Below, in pieces: positions 7,565 through 18,190 of a DNA stretch of 64,000 nucleotides. Position 1 is the stretch's first letter. Every line of letters starts with the position of its first letter. Location: assembly GCF_014855515.1 (NCBI RefSeq), contig NZ_JACYFK010000001.1, forward strand, positions 868,001 to 932,000. Direction: 5' to 3'. Both the position numbers and the translations under genes were made by a program. Under the pieces are notes generated by a model. The model was not told the DNA's origin. It made no database searches and was given only the letters and a program-made list of their open reading frames with translations. Origin of the DNA: Euzebyella marina. GTDB lineage: Bacteria; Bacteroidota; Bacteroidia; Flavobacteriales; Flavobacteriaceae.

Positions 7565-9148
7565 ATGAGTAAAAACAACCTGGATAAGCTCTTTCAAGAG
7601 AAGTTCAAGGACTTTGAAGAGGTTCCAGACCAACGAGTCTGGCAGGCTATTGAAGCTTCTTTGAACAAGAGACAAAAAAAGCGAGTCATTCCACTTTGGT
7701 GGAAGGTAGGCGGGGCTGCCGCTGTTTTAGCATTGGCACTATTGGTATTTGGTCCATCATCTAACGGTTTTGAAGATAATATACCAAGTGTTACAAATAG
7801 TGAAGACTCTGAAGGTTTACGTCGATTAGAAAACGAAACAGAGAATAACAATTCTTTTGAAAAAGACACGGATAATAGCATTACCCGGTCAGACAATAGT
7901 GCCTCCGATCAATTAAATAAAAAGCAAATTGGTGGTCAAGAAAACGGGCTTGTAGAGAGCAGCGGCAACGAAAGTGGTCATCAAAATGATACTGAGATTA
8001 CCAATTCAAAAGAAGCGTTTCAAACTAAAAAGGGACAAGACGCCACAAAAAGTTTAAACCAAGGTTTAGCTACACGAAACGACAAAACTGATTCACAAAT
8101 CACCCGTAACAACGAGGTGACCGAGCGTATCGATGGCAATGACTCTCTAACGAGCGAAGATAGAAATCAACCAAATTTTTCTAACACTGCTTTGGCAGGT
8201 AACCAGCAAAAGGAAGAGGTTGACCCTACCAAAACCCGCTCAGATTTCAGTGATGACATAAATACAGGTGATGGTCAAAACTCTGCCTTGGCACAAACTC
8301 AAACGGAGGAAAACAAAACCAAGGATGAGAACGACAATAAAATTTCTATTTATGATGCCATCGATGAACAAAATGAAGAAGAGGAAGTAGTCGCCGATTC
8401 TTACGAAGGTCGTTGGTCTTTAGGCCCGAACATTGCTCCGGTTTATTTTGATGCAGTAGGTCAGGGGTCACCGATTCATTCAGCATTCAACCAAAACACG
8501 AAATCAGGAAACACCAGTTTGAGTTATGGCCTTTCAGTTGCCTATCAAGTCAACAAAAAATTTAAAGTGCGTTCCGGTGTTCATAAGGTCAATTATGGTT
8601 ATGAGACCGATGATGTTGCTTTTACCTCAACATTAGATGTGTCTTCATCCGAAAAAATCAAGAACATTAACTATACCCCTACGGCCAAAAACCTTATTGT
8701 TGATAGTGAAACTGCAACTTTCTCAAGCTTATCATCACCATTAAACGAATTGGCCCTTGAAGTGGGAGGGGTTGACGAAAATGCACGTACAGGTGCTATG
8801 GGTCAGCAACTGGGCTATATTGAGGTTCCTTTAGAGGTCGATTATGCCGTTATAGACCGAAAGTTTGGCCTCAACATCGTAGGTGGCATCAGTTCGTTGT
8901 TCTTATTGGATAATTCGGTGACGCTCACTTCGGGATCATTGATTACCGAAGTCGGGGAAGCAAATAACATTAATGACCTTAACTTTAGCACCAATATCGG
9001 TTTTGGTGTCAACTATAAGTTCACTCCCATGATTCAAATGAATATTGAACCCATGTTTAAATATCAATTGAACACTTTTTCAGAAGTTTCCGGTGATTTT
9101 AGGCCTTATAGTGTAGGTATTTATAGCGGTCTTAACTTTAAGTTTTAA
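7565..9148 (+). CDS. Probable dual membrane-spanning anti-sigma factor (inner-membrane segment plus outer-membrane beta-barrel)
   Basis: 527 residues. Residues 1-43 are charged and cytoplasmic-like (LDKLFQEKFKDFEEVP). One membrane segment follows at about 44-63 (PLWWKVGGAAAVLALALLVF). Residues 65-285 are a long hydrophilic linker rich in N, S, E, D, Q and T with no recognisable fold. The last 240 residues have the alternating pattern of an outer-membrane beta-barrel and end in Phe (YSGLNFKF). This architecture, directly behind an ECF sigma gene, matches the Dma type of anti-sigma factor described in Bacteroides thetaiotaomicron, where the N-terminus binds sigma and the barrel sits in the outer membrane. 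Many databases would call it only an outer-membrane beta-barrel protein. The architecture is visible; sigma binding is inferred. Confidence 0.8.
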   Translation: MSKNNLDKLFQEKFKDFEEVPDQRVWQAIEASLNKRQKKRVIPLWWKVGGAAAVLALALLVFGPSSNGFEDNIPSVTNSEDSEGLRRLENETENNNSFEKDTDNSITRSDNSASDQLNKKQIGGQENGLVESSGNESGHQNDTEITNSKEAFQTKKGQDATKSLNQGLATRNDKTDSQITRNNEVTERIDGNDSLTSEDRNQPNFSNTALAGNQQKEEVDPTKTRSDFSDDINTGDGQNSALAQTQTEENKTKDENDNKISIYDAIDEQNEEEEVVADSYEGRWSLGPNIAPVYFDAVGQGSPIHSAFNQNTKSGNTSLSYGLSVAYQVNKKFKVRSGVHKVNYGYETDDVAFTSTLDVSSSEKIKNINYTPTAKNLIVDSETATFSSLSSPLNELALEVGGVDENARTGAMGQQLGYIEVPLEVDYAVIDRKFGLNIVGGISSLFLLDNSVTLTSGSLITEVGEANNINDLNFSTNIGFGVNYKFTPMIQMNIEPMFKYQLNTFSEVSGDFRPYSVGIYSGLNFKF

Positions 9149-9175
9149 CGACTAATTATTTAGAGCGATAAAATT

Positions 9176-9210
9176 AAAGGGGCGGCACTTTGCAGTGCCA
9201 CCCCTTTTTT
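9176..9210. terminator. Bidirectional terminator between the barrel protein gene and katG
   Basis: AAAGGGG-C-GGCACT pairs with AGTGCC-A-CCCCTTT around a TTGC loop, with one internal mismatch. Six T follow the C run on the plus strand, and an A-rich flank gives a T-rich tail on the minus strand. It lies between two convergent genes. Confidence 0.85.
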
Positions 9211-9236
9211 ACACCATAAGAAATCACTCTTTACGG

Positions 9237-11507
<2,271 letters not shown>

Positions 11508-11631
11508 TTAAAAGTACCAAAAATCGACATGGCTTGTAACCCCTATAGTTTTGATTTAAATTATTCTGGTATCGATAATCTCTATAGAACCTGTTAGCTA
11601 CAGTTGAAAAAATCAATTCTTAAGGCCTAAA

Positions 11632-12372
11632 TTATTGATTCTCTAAATCTCTAAGAATAATCAGTCGTACGGCATCACGCAGTGTCGACTTATCTTCTTC
11701 CTTTAAATGACAGGTTGAAAAAAATGAATGTACCTTCGCTCGAATAGGCCCCGGGCGACCACTGAAAAATGAAAAAGAGAATCTCTTCTTATTGTCAAGA
11801 AACGACATTGGCACTACAGGTATCTTGTGCGCTATGGCCATTTTAAAAGCCCCGTCTTTAAATTCATCTAGAACGACCGATTCATCGTCCGGAACACCAC
11901 CCTCTGGAAAGATGCATATGCTAAGGCCTTGATTGAGTCTTTTCTGGGCCCGGCGGTAAACCCCGGTTCTACTCTTTGTGTCTGAGCGGTCGACCATGAT
12001 ACAAACCCTTTTATAAAAGAAACCGAAAATGGGTATTTTCACTAATTCTTTCTTACCAACAAATACAAAAGGGTTTTTGCTAATATGAAGCATCAGCATG
12101 ATATCAAGCATACTGGTATGATTGGCCACCAGCATATAACTTTTGCCCTTTGCCAAACGCTCTTCCCATACGACCCGAGGCGGGCAGCCCATACCGTATA
12201 AAATTGGTCTCGCCCACAAGTTTCTGGCCAGCCAAAAAAATTGAGGATACCATTTTTCCGAAAATGTAGTTACCAATAACAGCGGAAAAAAAACGAGAAT
12301 CGGCACAGTTACCAAAATATAGAACCAAATGCGGTAAACCGTATAACCCGCTTTTTTAAGGATTACAAACAT
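11632..12372 (-). CDS. plsC: 1-acyl-sn-glycerol-3-phosphate acyltransferase (PlsC family)
   Basis: 246 residues. It transfers an acyl group to lysophosphatidate in phospholipid synthesis at the inner membrane. A hydrophobic N-terminal segment (about 10-35) is followed by the catalytic HX4D motif in ANHTSMLDIM and the glycerol-phosphate binding motif FPEGG. The gene is divergent from trpS with only 71 bases between the starts. A minus-strand TACTTTTG box at 12378-12385 lies only five bases before the ATG, which would make the mRNA nearly leaderless; this is uncertain. The exact acyl acceptor cannot be read from the sequence. Confidence 0.9.
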   Translation of the reverse strand: MFVILKKAGYTVYRIWFYILVTVPILVFFPLLLVTTFSEKWYPQFFWLARNLWARPILYGMGCPPRVVWEERLAKGKSYMLVANHTSMLDIMLMLHISKNPFVFVGKKELVKIPIFGFFYKRVCIMVDRSDTKSRTGVYRRAQKRLNQGLSICIFPEGGVPDDESVVLDEFKDGAFKMAIAHKIPVVPMSFLDNKKRFSFSFFSGRPGPIRAKVHSFFSTCHLKEEDKSTLRDAVRLIILRDLENQ

Positions 12373-12415
12373 GAAATCAAAAGTAACAAATTACCCCTGC
12401 TTTTACTGATTTCTT

Positions 12416-12423
12416 TATCTTTG
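12416..12423 (+). promoter_or_regulatory. -7 box TATCTTTG upstream of trpS
   Basis: Exact TAnnTTTG match ending 20 bases before the trpS ATG. No TTG or TTTG at the proper distance was seen, so the promoter call rests on the -7 box alone. Confidence 0.4.
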
Positions 12424-12443
12424 GCCTCTTTGAAACAGTACAC

Positions 12444-13412
12444 ATGGCAAGAATACTAACAGGAATTCAAAGTACAGGAACCCCCCACCTTGGTAATATT
12501 TTAGGGGCAATAATGCCGGCCATTCGCATGGCACAAGATCCCAAAAACGAATCGTTTCTATTTATAGCGGATATGCATTCGCTTACCCAGATAAAAGATG
12601 CCGCAATCTTAAGGCAAAACACTTATGCCATAGCCTCAACTTGGCTTGCTTTTGGCCTTGACATCGAAAAAACGGTTTTTTACAGGCAAAGTGATGTTCC
12701 TCAAGTGACTGAGCTTTCTTGGTATTTAAGTTGTTTCTTTCCTTATCAACGTTTGACCCTGGCACATTCTTTTAAGGATAAGGCAGACAGACTGGAAGAC
12801 GTAAATGCCGGCCTATTTACCTACCCTATGCTTATGGCCGCCGATATATTGCTTTACGATGCCCATATCGTGCCCGTTGGCAAAGATCAGCTTCAGCATA
12901 TAGAAATGACCCGTGATGTTGCCTCAAGGTTTCATACCAAAATGGGGGAGACTTTTGTTATGCCAGAAGCTAAGGTTCAAGAGCAGACCATGTATGTGCC
13001 CGGTACCGATGGAGAAAAAATGAGCAAAAGTCGTGGAAACCTCATCAATCTGTTTCAACCCGATAAAAAACTAAGAAAACAGATCATGGGAATCAAGACG
13101 GATAGCACTCCCATGGAAGACCCGAAAGATCCGGCTACCGACAATGTTTTTGCCCTATATAAACTTTTGGCGTCGCAAGAACAAATAGAGGAAATGAGCG
13201 CTAATTATCTCGCCGGAAACTATGGCTATGGCCATGCCAAGCAAGCCCTATATGAAGTAATTGTACAAAAATTCGGGGAAGCAAGGGAAAAGTACGATTA
13301 TTACATCAATCATTTTGACGAGGTTGACGAGGCGCTCTATAAAGGCGCGGAAAAAGCCAAAAAAGTGGCCGATGAAGTATTGGCTCGTGTTCGAACAAAA
13401 GTAGGGTACTAA
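12444..13412 (+). CDS. trpS: Tryptophanyl-tRNA synthetase
   Basis: 322 residues, the compact bacterial form. It attaches tryptophan to tRNA-Trp. The class I signature HIGH appears as PHLGN (residues 14-18) and KMSKS as EKMSKSRGN (191-199). Conserved tryptophan-site blocks are also visible: MLMAADILLYDAHIVPVG and KDQLQHIEMTRDVA. It is followed after 3 bases by the interrupted peptidase gene, so both are probably in one transcript. I saw no T-box or trp leader peptide upstream, as expected outside Firmicutes. Confidence 0.98.
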   Translation: MARILTGIQSTGTPHLGNILGAIMPAIRMAQDPKNESFLFIADMHSLTQIKDAAILRQNTYAIASTWLAFGLDIEKTVFYRQSDVPQVTELSWYLSCFFPYQRLTLAHSFKDKADRLEDVNAGLFTYPMLMAADILLYDAHIVPVGKDQLQHIEMTRDVASRFHTKMGETFVMPEAKVQEQTMYVPGTDGEKMSKSRGNLINLFQPDKKLRKQIMGIKTDSTPMEDPKDPATDNVFALYKLLASQEQIEEMSANYLAGNYGYGHAKQALYEVIVQKFGEAREKYDYYINHFDEVDEALYKGAEKAKKVADEVLARVRTKVGY

Positions 13413-13415
13413 TCT

Positions 13416-14372
13416 ATGCAAGACTATTTTTGGGCTTTTCTTCTTCTTCTCATTTCCGCAAGCGGTTATTCGCAGGCAGAAGTGACCACCGAAGAACTTC
13501 ATGACCATATTGAATTTTTGACCTCAAAAGAAAATCAAGGAAGATATCCTGGAGGGAAGATCAATCAGGTTTTAGTAGACTATATCGCTTCCGATTTCGA
13601 GAATTCAGGACTAAAACCATTGTCAAAAAACTATCTTCAGAAGTTCAAGGCAGAACTAAGGGTTTCCGATAAAACTAAAAAGAAGCCTAAGGTAAAAACG
13701 TACAACGTAGTCGCTGTTTTAGAAGGGAATCACCCTGTTTTAAAGAATGAATACCTTGTTCTCGGAGCCCATTATGACCATTTGGGCCATGGCGGACCGA
13801 GTTCCAAGTCAGATAAGTTGAATACCGTTCACCCCGGTGCCGATGATAACGCTAGCGGCACCTCGGCTCTACTTGAAATATCAGAGCGATTGGCAGCTCA
13901 CCAAAGTGAATTGAAAAGAAGCGTCATTGTCATTGCCTTTGGTGCTGAAGAACAGGGTCTATTGGGAAGCACCTATTTTGTCAATAACCCGCCTGTTTTT
14001 TTGGAACAGATCAAACTCATGATCAATATGGATATGGTGGGCCGGTTGAATTAGCAGAAGCAAGTCTATATGGGAGGCGCTGGTACCTTCCCGGGAGGTC
14101 AAGAATTAATGGCGACGCTAGGCAAGAAAGCAGGTTTGAACCCCGTAGTACATGCGGGATCGATCGGCGGCTCAGACCATGTCTCTTTTTACAAAAAGAA
14201 TATCTCCGTTCTCGGCATGCATACAGGAGGTCATGATCAATACCACACGCCTGAGGATACAATTGAACTGATCAATCTAGAAGGTGAAAAAAAGGTCTGT
14301 GATTACATTTTCGATACCCTTTTCAAAATAGCCTCGAAAGACTATCCTATGGGGTTTATTCCTCAGGATTAA
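13416..14372 (+). pseudogene. Family M28 metallopeptidase interrupted by one in-frame amber codon
   Basis: The first part (13416-14054) encodes 212 residues with a signal peptide (AFLLLLISASGYSQA) and an M28 catalytic domain. It ends at TAG after NMDMVGRLN. The same frame continues without a gap (QKQVYMGGAG...) to a natural stop at 14370-14372, giving a 318-codon gene. Zinc ligands in the first part are the His of GAHYDHLGHGG, the Asp of PGADDNASG, the Glu pair of FGAEEQG and the Asp of NMDMVGR. The last His ligand (GGSDHVSFY) lies after the amber codon, so a truncated product should be inactive. There is no frameshift or other damage, so the lesion is very recent, a sequencing error, or is read through. 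Without the TAG it would be a secreted aminopeptidase-like enzyme. Confidence 0.85.
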
Positions 14373-14375
14373 GAA

Positions 14376-14846
14376 TCATTCTTCAGGAGCGGAATACGTT
14401 ACAACATCGATTCCGATACCATTAGGGTCTTCTATGGCAAAATGTCTGTCTCCCCAAGGTTCATCTCGAATAGGTATTTTTATTTCCACCCCTTTGTTTT
14501 TGACTACTTCGTACAATTGATCAACGTTGTCTACCTCAATGGTCAAAAACATACCTCTACCTTCGAATTTATGGTGAAAAAGCGGTTGTTGCGAAGGATG
14601 ATTGGGCAATAGAAAAGCCAACTCGGCACTTTTATTCGGGGTATGCATCAAAAGATAAAATTCATTTTCAAAAGTAACACCGAACCCCAAGAGGCCTGAA
14701 TAAAACTCTTTGCTTTCAGCCATTTTTTCGGTAACGATACCTGCGTTTAGTTTCATAGTAACAATTTCTTTTATGATTACTGGGGTTTGTGCAGAAATAG
14801 TTGCCATCGTACCCATCAGACATATCCAATTTACAATAGTTTTCAT
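14376..14846 (-). CDS. VOC (glyoxalase/bleomycin resistance) family protein with a signal-like N-terminus
   Basis: 156 residues. The VOC fold is recognisable from KMAESKEFYSGLLGFGV, FLTIEVDNVDQLYEVVKNKGVEI and FAIEDPNGIGIDVVTY (the C-terminal Glu/Asp-rich metal or substrate edge). Residues 1-20 (MKTIVNWICLMGTMATISAQ) look like a cleavable signal, which is unusual for this mostly cytoplasmic family. A shorter start at the Met before KLNAGIVTEK would remove it. The gene converges with the interrupted peptidase, 3 bases apart. The reaction cannot be inferred; VOC members include glyoxalases, dioxygenases and resistance proteins. Confidence 0.8.
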   Translation of the reverse strand: MKTIVNWICLMGTMATISAQTPVIIKEIVTMKLNAGIVTEKMAESKEFYSGLLGFGVTFENEFYLLMHTPNKSAELAFLLPNHPSQQPLFHHKFEGRGMFLTIEVDNVDQLYEVVKNKGVEIKIPIRDEPWGDRHFAIEDPNGIGIDVVTYSAPEE

Positions 14847-14911
14847 ACGCTTCTATTCTATTACAAATTTGCAGCTAACAGATTGGAAACAATTGTAAAA
14901 AACGGCCAAAG

Positions 14912-15727
14912 TTATCGGCCAAAGGCTTTGGTCGGGGTGACCCCATAATGGTTTCTAAACTCCTTTATGAAATGTGCTTGGTCGTAATACCCCACATCGT
15001 AAAAAAGTTTATTTTTCTTTAGGCTCTGTACCGACGGTTTTGCACGAAGAATATTTTGAAACCGAACGACTTTACTGAAGGTTTTAGGAGTATCACCTAT
15101 ATAATAATTAAACAACCGCCTTAATTGTCTTTGACTTATACCAAAATCAAGTTCTTCATTTACTTGCAGTACTCCTCTCTTTTTTAAAATCATGTCAAGA
15201 GACCTATACAACCTAGGATCCGCGTTGAAATCAGAGTTATTAACCAAGTCAAAGAAATAAGAATCGAACAGTTCTTTTATCTGTTCGAAACTCAAATTAT
15301 CTTCCATTCTATCCCTCAAAAATGCCGAGGTATGACGGTGAATATCATCTAGGTCAACATATCTATTGCTAAGTTCAGAAGCATCAATTTTAAAGACCTG
15401 CGGAAACATCGTCGGAAGAAAGCGAATACCCACATAGTGAAAAGTCGTATCAAGAGTGAATTCAGTAAACTTTTTGCAAAAGCCCACTACAAAGCTTTCA
15501 GAAGGCATGGTCAACTCGAAAAATATATCGATACAACCATCTGAAACCACCCTATAGACAAAATTCTCTTGAAGCCGTTTTATGGTTTTTAGCTCCCAAT
15601 AGCAATAAATACAGTTACGCAACAAATCGGCAGGCACCACCTCTCTATAAAGCACATTCGTACCCGACTGTTTTACCGTTGGCTGAACAGGTAGGTACAG
15701 ATTTTTGATAGATGAAAAAGCTTGCAT
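14912..15727 (-). CDS. AraC family transcriptional regulator
   Basis: 271 residues. The C-terminal half (about 165-270) is an AraC-type double helix-turn-helix: ISQRQLRRLFNYYIGDTPK and the second element LFYDVGYYDQAHFIKEF with the signature ending NHYGVTPTKAF. The N-terminal part resembles the DUF6597 sensor domain found in many Bacteroidota AraC proteins (VVSDGCIDIFFEL, VGIRFLPTMF). The upstream gap of 209 bases carries the paired ACCGACC dyads described elsewhere, one only about 36 bases before the ATG, so this gene is probably itself controlled by a repressor. Its target genes and ligand are unknown. Confidence 0.9.
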   Translation of the reverse strand: MQAFSSIKNLYLPVQPTVKQSGTNVLYREVVPADLLRNCIYCYWELKTIKRLQENFVYRVVSDGCIDIFFELTMPSESFVVGFCKKFTEFTLDTTFHYVGIRFLPTMFPQVFKIDASELSNRYVDLDDIHRHTSAFLRDRMEDNLSFEQIKELFDSYFFDLVNNSDFNADPRLYRSLDMILKKRGVLQVNEELDFGISQRQLRRLFNYYIGDTPKTFSKVVRFQNILRAKPSVQSLKKNKLFYDVGYYDQAHFIKEFRNHYGVTPTKAFGR

Positions 15728-15752
15728 GCGCTTCTGTGGTGAAAAATTGGTT

Positions 15753-15770
15753 TTAAACTAGTCGGTCGGT
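15753..15770. promoter_or_regulatory. Half-dyad GGTCGGT, proximal site upstream of the AraC gene
   Basis: The right half GGTCGGT (15764-15770) is intact; the left half (TTAAACT) is degenerate. It is exactly 125 bases from the corresponding half of the distal site (15889), the same spacing as in the porW region. It lies 36 bases before the AraC start codon. Confidence 0.35.
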
Positions 15771-15825
15771 TCACCTTTTACTACGTTAGAAATAAAACGA
15801 ATGTATCTCTGACAGCTATCGGTAA

Positions 15826-15837
15826 TTTATCGATGAA
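15826..15837 (+). repeat. Intergenic 12-mer TTTATCGATGAA, copy 1
   Basis: A near-palindrome around ATCGAT. The identical 12-mer occurs at 35659-35670 and, inverted, at 35420-35431, each time in an intergenic region that also carries ACCGACC dyads. It could be a second protein-binding site or a shared promoter element. Confidence 0.45.
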
Positions 15838-15877
15838 CCGCACCAAATGCAATATTTCAAGGAAGATACTTATAATT

Positions 15878-15895
15878 ACCGACCGTACAGTTGGT
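15878..15895. promoter_or_regulatory. Dyad ACCGACC-GTAC-AGTTGGT, distal site upstream of the AraC gene
   Basis: Two 7-base arms, five of seven positions symmetric, with a 4-base spacer. Same architecture as the sites at 35580, 35705 and 45582. It is not followed by a T run in either direction, so it is more like an operator than a terminator. Confidence 0.45.
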
Positions 15896-15936
15896 TTTGT
15901 AGTCAACTATCTAATCATAATCCCCCATTCATTTGA

Positions 15937-17037
15937 CTAAATGGCCTCAAAAAGTTTGCCCGGCAAGGGGCGAATGACACCTTTCATTTCCATATTCAAA
16001 AGGGTAGACGATATCTTGAATACCGGTTGCTTGCATTCAAGGGCAATACTGTCTAGCATTTGTTTGCCTTCTTTTTGAAGATAATCATAAATCGCTTTTT
16101 CAATGCCGTCTAATTCTACGAAAAGTTGCTTTTGAACCGGTTGCGCTTTTTTAGCTATTTCCCAATTCAGCAGGTAAACTAAATCTGCGGCAGAAGTGAG
16201 CATATGTGCCTTTTGCTGTTTGATAAGGTTATTGCATCCGCTGCTATATTTATCGTCGGTACGGCCGGGTACGGCAAAAACATCACGATGGTAGCTATTT
16301 GCTATATCTGCCGTAACCAAACTTCCGCCCCTCTCGGCAGATTCAATGACAATAGTGGCCTCGCTCATACCGGCAATAATGCGATTGCGCTTCAAAAAAT
16401 TCTCACGGTCCGGCTTGCTTGTGCTCCAAAATTCAGTGTAGAAGCCTCCATTCTTTTCCACTTCCATCACATACTTTGAATGAACCTTGGGGTAAATTTG
16501 ATTCAGGCCGTGTGCCAAGCATCCGATAGTCTGTAATTTATTCTTCAAGGCAGCCCGCTGCACCGTAATGTCGACTCCGTAGGCGAACCCACTTACAATT
16601 ATAGGGTCGAGTGGAGCTAAATCTTCAATGAATTTTTCACAAAAGGCCTGCCCATAGCTGGTAATATTACGCGTGCCCACAACACTTATAACCCTTCTAC
16701 TACTTAAATCAATATTTCCCTTTTTGAATAGAAGTATCGGGCCGTCAATACAGTGCTTTAAGTAATTGGGGTAGTCCTCATCCATAAAATAGGAATATTC
16801 CCAATCATTTTTCGTTATCGTATTGAGTTCGGCCTCAGCTGCTTCTAGATGCTCTATATCATAAAGTGATTTGATCGCATGGGTGCCAATACCTTCGATG
16901 GAGAGCAAATGTTGCCTTTTGGTCTTGAAGATTTCTTCAGGACTCTTACAAAAAGCAATTAACTTTTTAGCGGTTACATCACCAACATTTGGTACATGCT
17001 GAAGCCTTAAAAGGGCAAGTAATTCATTCGTAGTCAT
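15937..17037 (-). CDS. dprA: DNA-processing protein DprA
   Basis: 366 residues. DprA binds incoming single-stranded DNA and loads RecA during natural transformation; it is also kept in many non-competent bacteria. An N-terminal helix-hairpin-helix-like part (HVPNVGDVTAKKLIAF) is followed by the Rossmann core with SVVGTRNITSYG, SGFAYGVDITVQRAAL and RGGSLVTADIANSYHRDVFAVPG. A C-terminal winged-helix domain (about 300-366) ends in LPGKLFEAI. All family blocks are intact. It is divergent from the SPOR protein gene, with 105 bases between the starts. Confidence 0.95.
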   Translation of the reverse strand: MTTNELLALLRLQHVPNVGDVTAKKLIAFCKSPEEIFKTKRQHLLSIEGIGTHAIKSLYDIEHLEAAEAELNTITKNDWEYSYFMDEDYPNYLKHCIDGPILLFKKGNIDLSSRRVISVVGTRNITSYGQAFCEKFIEDLAPLDPIIVSGFAYGVDITVQRAALKNKLQTIGCLAHGLNQIYPKVHSKYVMEVEKNGGFYTEFWSTSKPDRENFLKRNRIIAGMSEATIVIESAERGGSLVTADIANSYHRDVFAVPGRTDDKYSSGCNNLIKQQKAHMLTSAADLVYLLNWEIAKKAQPVQKQLFVELDGIEKAIYDYLQKEGKQMLDSIALECKQPVFKISSTLLNMEMKGVIRPLPGKLFEAI

Positions 17038-17142
17038 TTAAAACCGAATCAAAGTTATCCACAAAATACACAAAATATAATGTTAATAAAAAGTTATGGC
17101 AGCCTTGGATAAGCACTCAATTTTTTATAAAATTTGCGGTGT

Positions 17143-18111
17143 ATGGGCTTAGAACACTATATAAAAGACTTACTCTATCGTTACAACTGTGTGGTAATTC
17201 CTGGTTTTGGCGCGTTTCTCACCCAAGAGAAATCTGCCATCATACAAGATAGCACCAATACTTTTTATCCTCCTACAAAGACCGTTTCTTTTAATCAGCA
17301 ACTGGTTTCAAATGATGGCTTATTGGTTTCTTACGCAGCCGAAGCACAGAAAATTTCATTTGAAGAGATGTTAAAACAGGTCAATGAAGAGGTGGCCCAA
17401 TGGCAAAAGAAATTGAACGGTGGAGAACATTTAAGGTTGTCAGACATAGGTTCACTATGGAACGGCCCCGAAGGAAAGATGCAATTTCAACCCGCTTCTA
17501 GCGTGAATTATCTAACTTCTTCCTTTGGAATGAATTCTTTTGTTTCTTCCCCTATTACCAGGGAAACAATAAAAACGGAAGTCTCTCAAATGGAAGAGCG
17601 CATTCCTATCGCTTTTACGCCTGAGAAAAGGGAGACTCTTACAGTAAGGCCTTATTTGAAGTATGCTGCGGTCGTCTTAGTTGCCCTTACAGCTGGGTTT
17701 GCCGGTTACAAGTACTATCAAACCAACGAGGCCAATTTGCAACTGGCCCGTGAAGATGCCCAAGAACAGGTATCAAAGCGTATTCAAGAGGCTACTTTCT
17801 TCGACACGGCACCTTTAGAGCTACCCGCCATTACCTTGAAAACTTCTAAAAATATAGAGGAACAACCTATTGCCGAAAAGGGGCAAAAAGTTCATCATAT
17901 TATAGCCGGAGCCTTTAGATATCGCACCAATGCCGATAGAAAAATCACTCAGCTGAAAAAGCAAGGTTACAACCCATCGTATATAGGCACCAATCCTTTC
18001 GGACTTTATATGGTGGCTTATGACAGTTATACCGATGCCGATGAGGCCCTTAATGCACTGCATCAAATTAAGCGCACCCAAAAAGACGCTTGGTTAAAAT
18101 CGGTAAAGTAA
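17143..18111 (+). CDS. HU-CCDC81-like and SPOR domain membrane protein
   Basis: 322 residues from the ATG at 17143; a TTG three codons earlier is possible but not needed. Residues 1-130 resemble the two HU-like CCDC81 modules seen in Bacteroidota (YRYNCVVIPGFGAFL, LSDIGSLWNGPEGKMQF). One membrane segment lies at about 173-190 (AAVVLVALTAGFAGYKYY). The C-terminal 75 residues are a SPOR domain (HHIIAGAFRYRTNADRKI), which binds glycan strands lacking stem peptides at division sites. The topology is therefore cytoplasmic HU-like part, one membrane crossing, periplasmic SPOR. It may link chromosome or cytoplasmic partners with septal peptidoglycan; that link is inference. Confidence 0.85.
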   Translation: MGLEHYIKDLLYRYNCVVIPGFGAFLTQEKSAIIQDSTNTFYPPTKTVSFNQQLVSNDGLLVSYAAEAQKISFEEMLKQVNEEVAQWQKKLNGGEHLRLSDIGSLWNGPEGKMQFQPASSVNYLTSSFGMNSFVSSPITRETIKTEVSQMEERIPIAFTPEKRETLTVRPYLKYAAVVLVALTAGFAGYKYYQTNEANLQLAREDAQEQVSKRIQEATFFDTAPLELPAITLKTSKNIEEQPIAEKGQKVHHIIAGAFRYRTNADRKITQLKKQGYNPSYIGTNPFGLYMVAYDSYTDADEALNALHQIKRTQKDAWLKSVK

Positions 18112-18167
18112 ATTACCTTTCACCATCGAGATTTTGATTTGCCCGGCCTTCTTACGGCTTAAGAACG

Positions 18168-18175
18168 TATCTTTG
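18168..18175 (+). promoter_or_regulatory. -7 box TATCTTTG upstream of the thioesterase gene
   Basis: Exact TAnnTTTG match ending 15 bases before the ATG at 18191; no -33 element at the expected distance. Confidence 0.35.
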
Positions 18176-18190
18176 CCGAAAAATTAAGAT

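Noticed and set aside
11520-11585. Possible OxyR-type site upstream of katG (ATAG and CTAT tetrads)
   Set aside because: Only the outer tetrads match and the spacing is off by four bases, so it is not distinguishable from chance.
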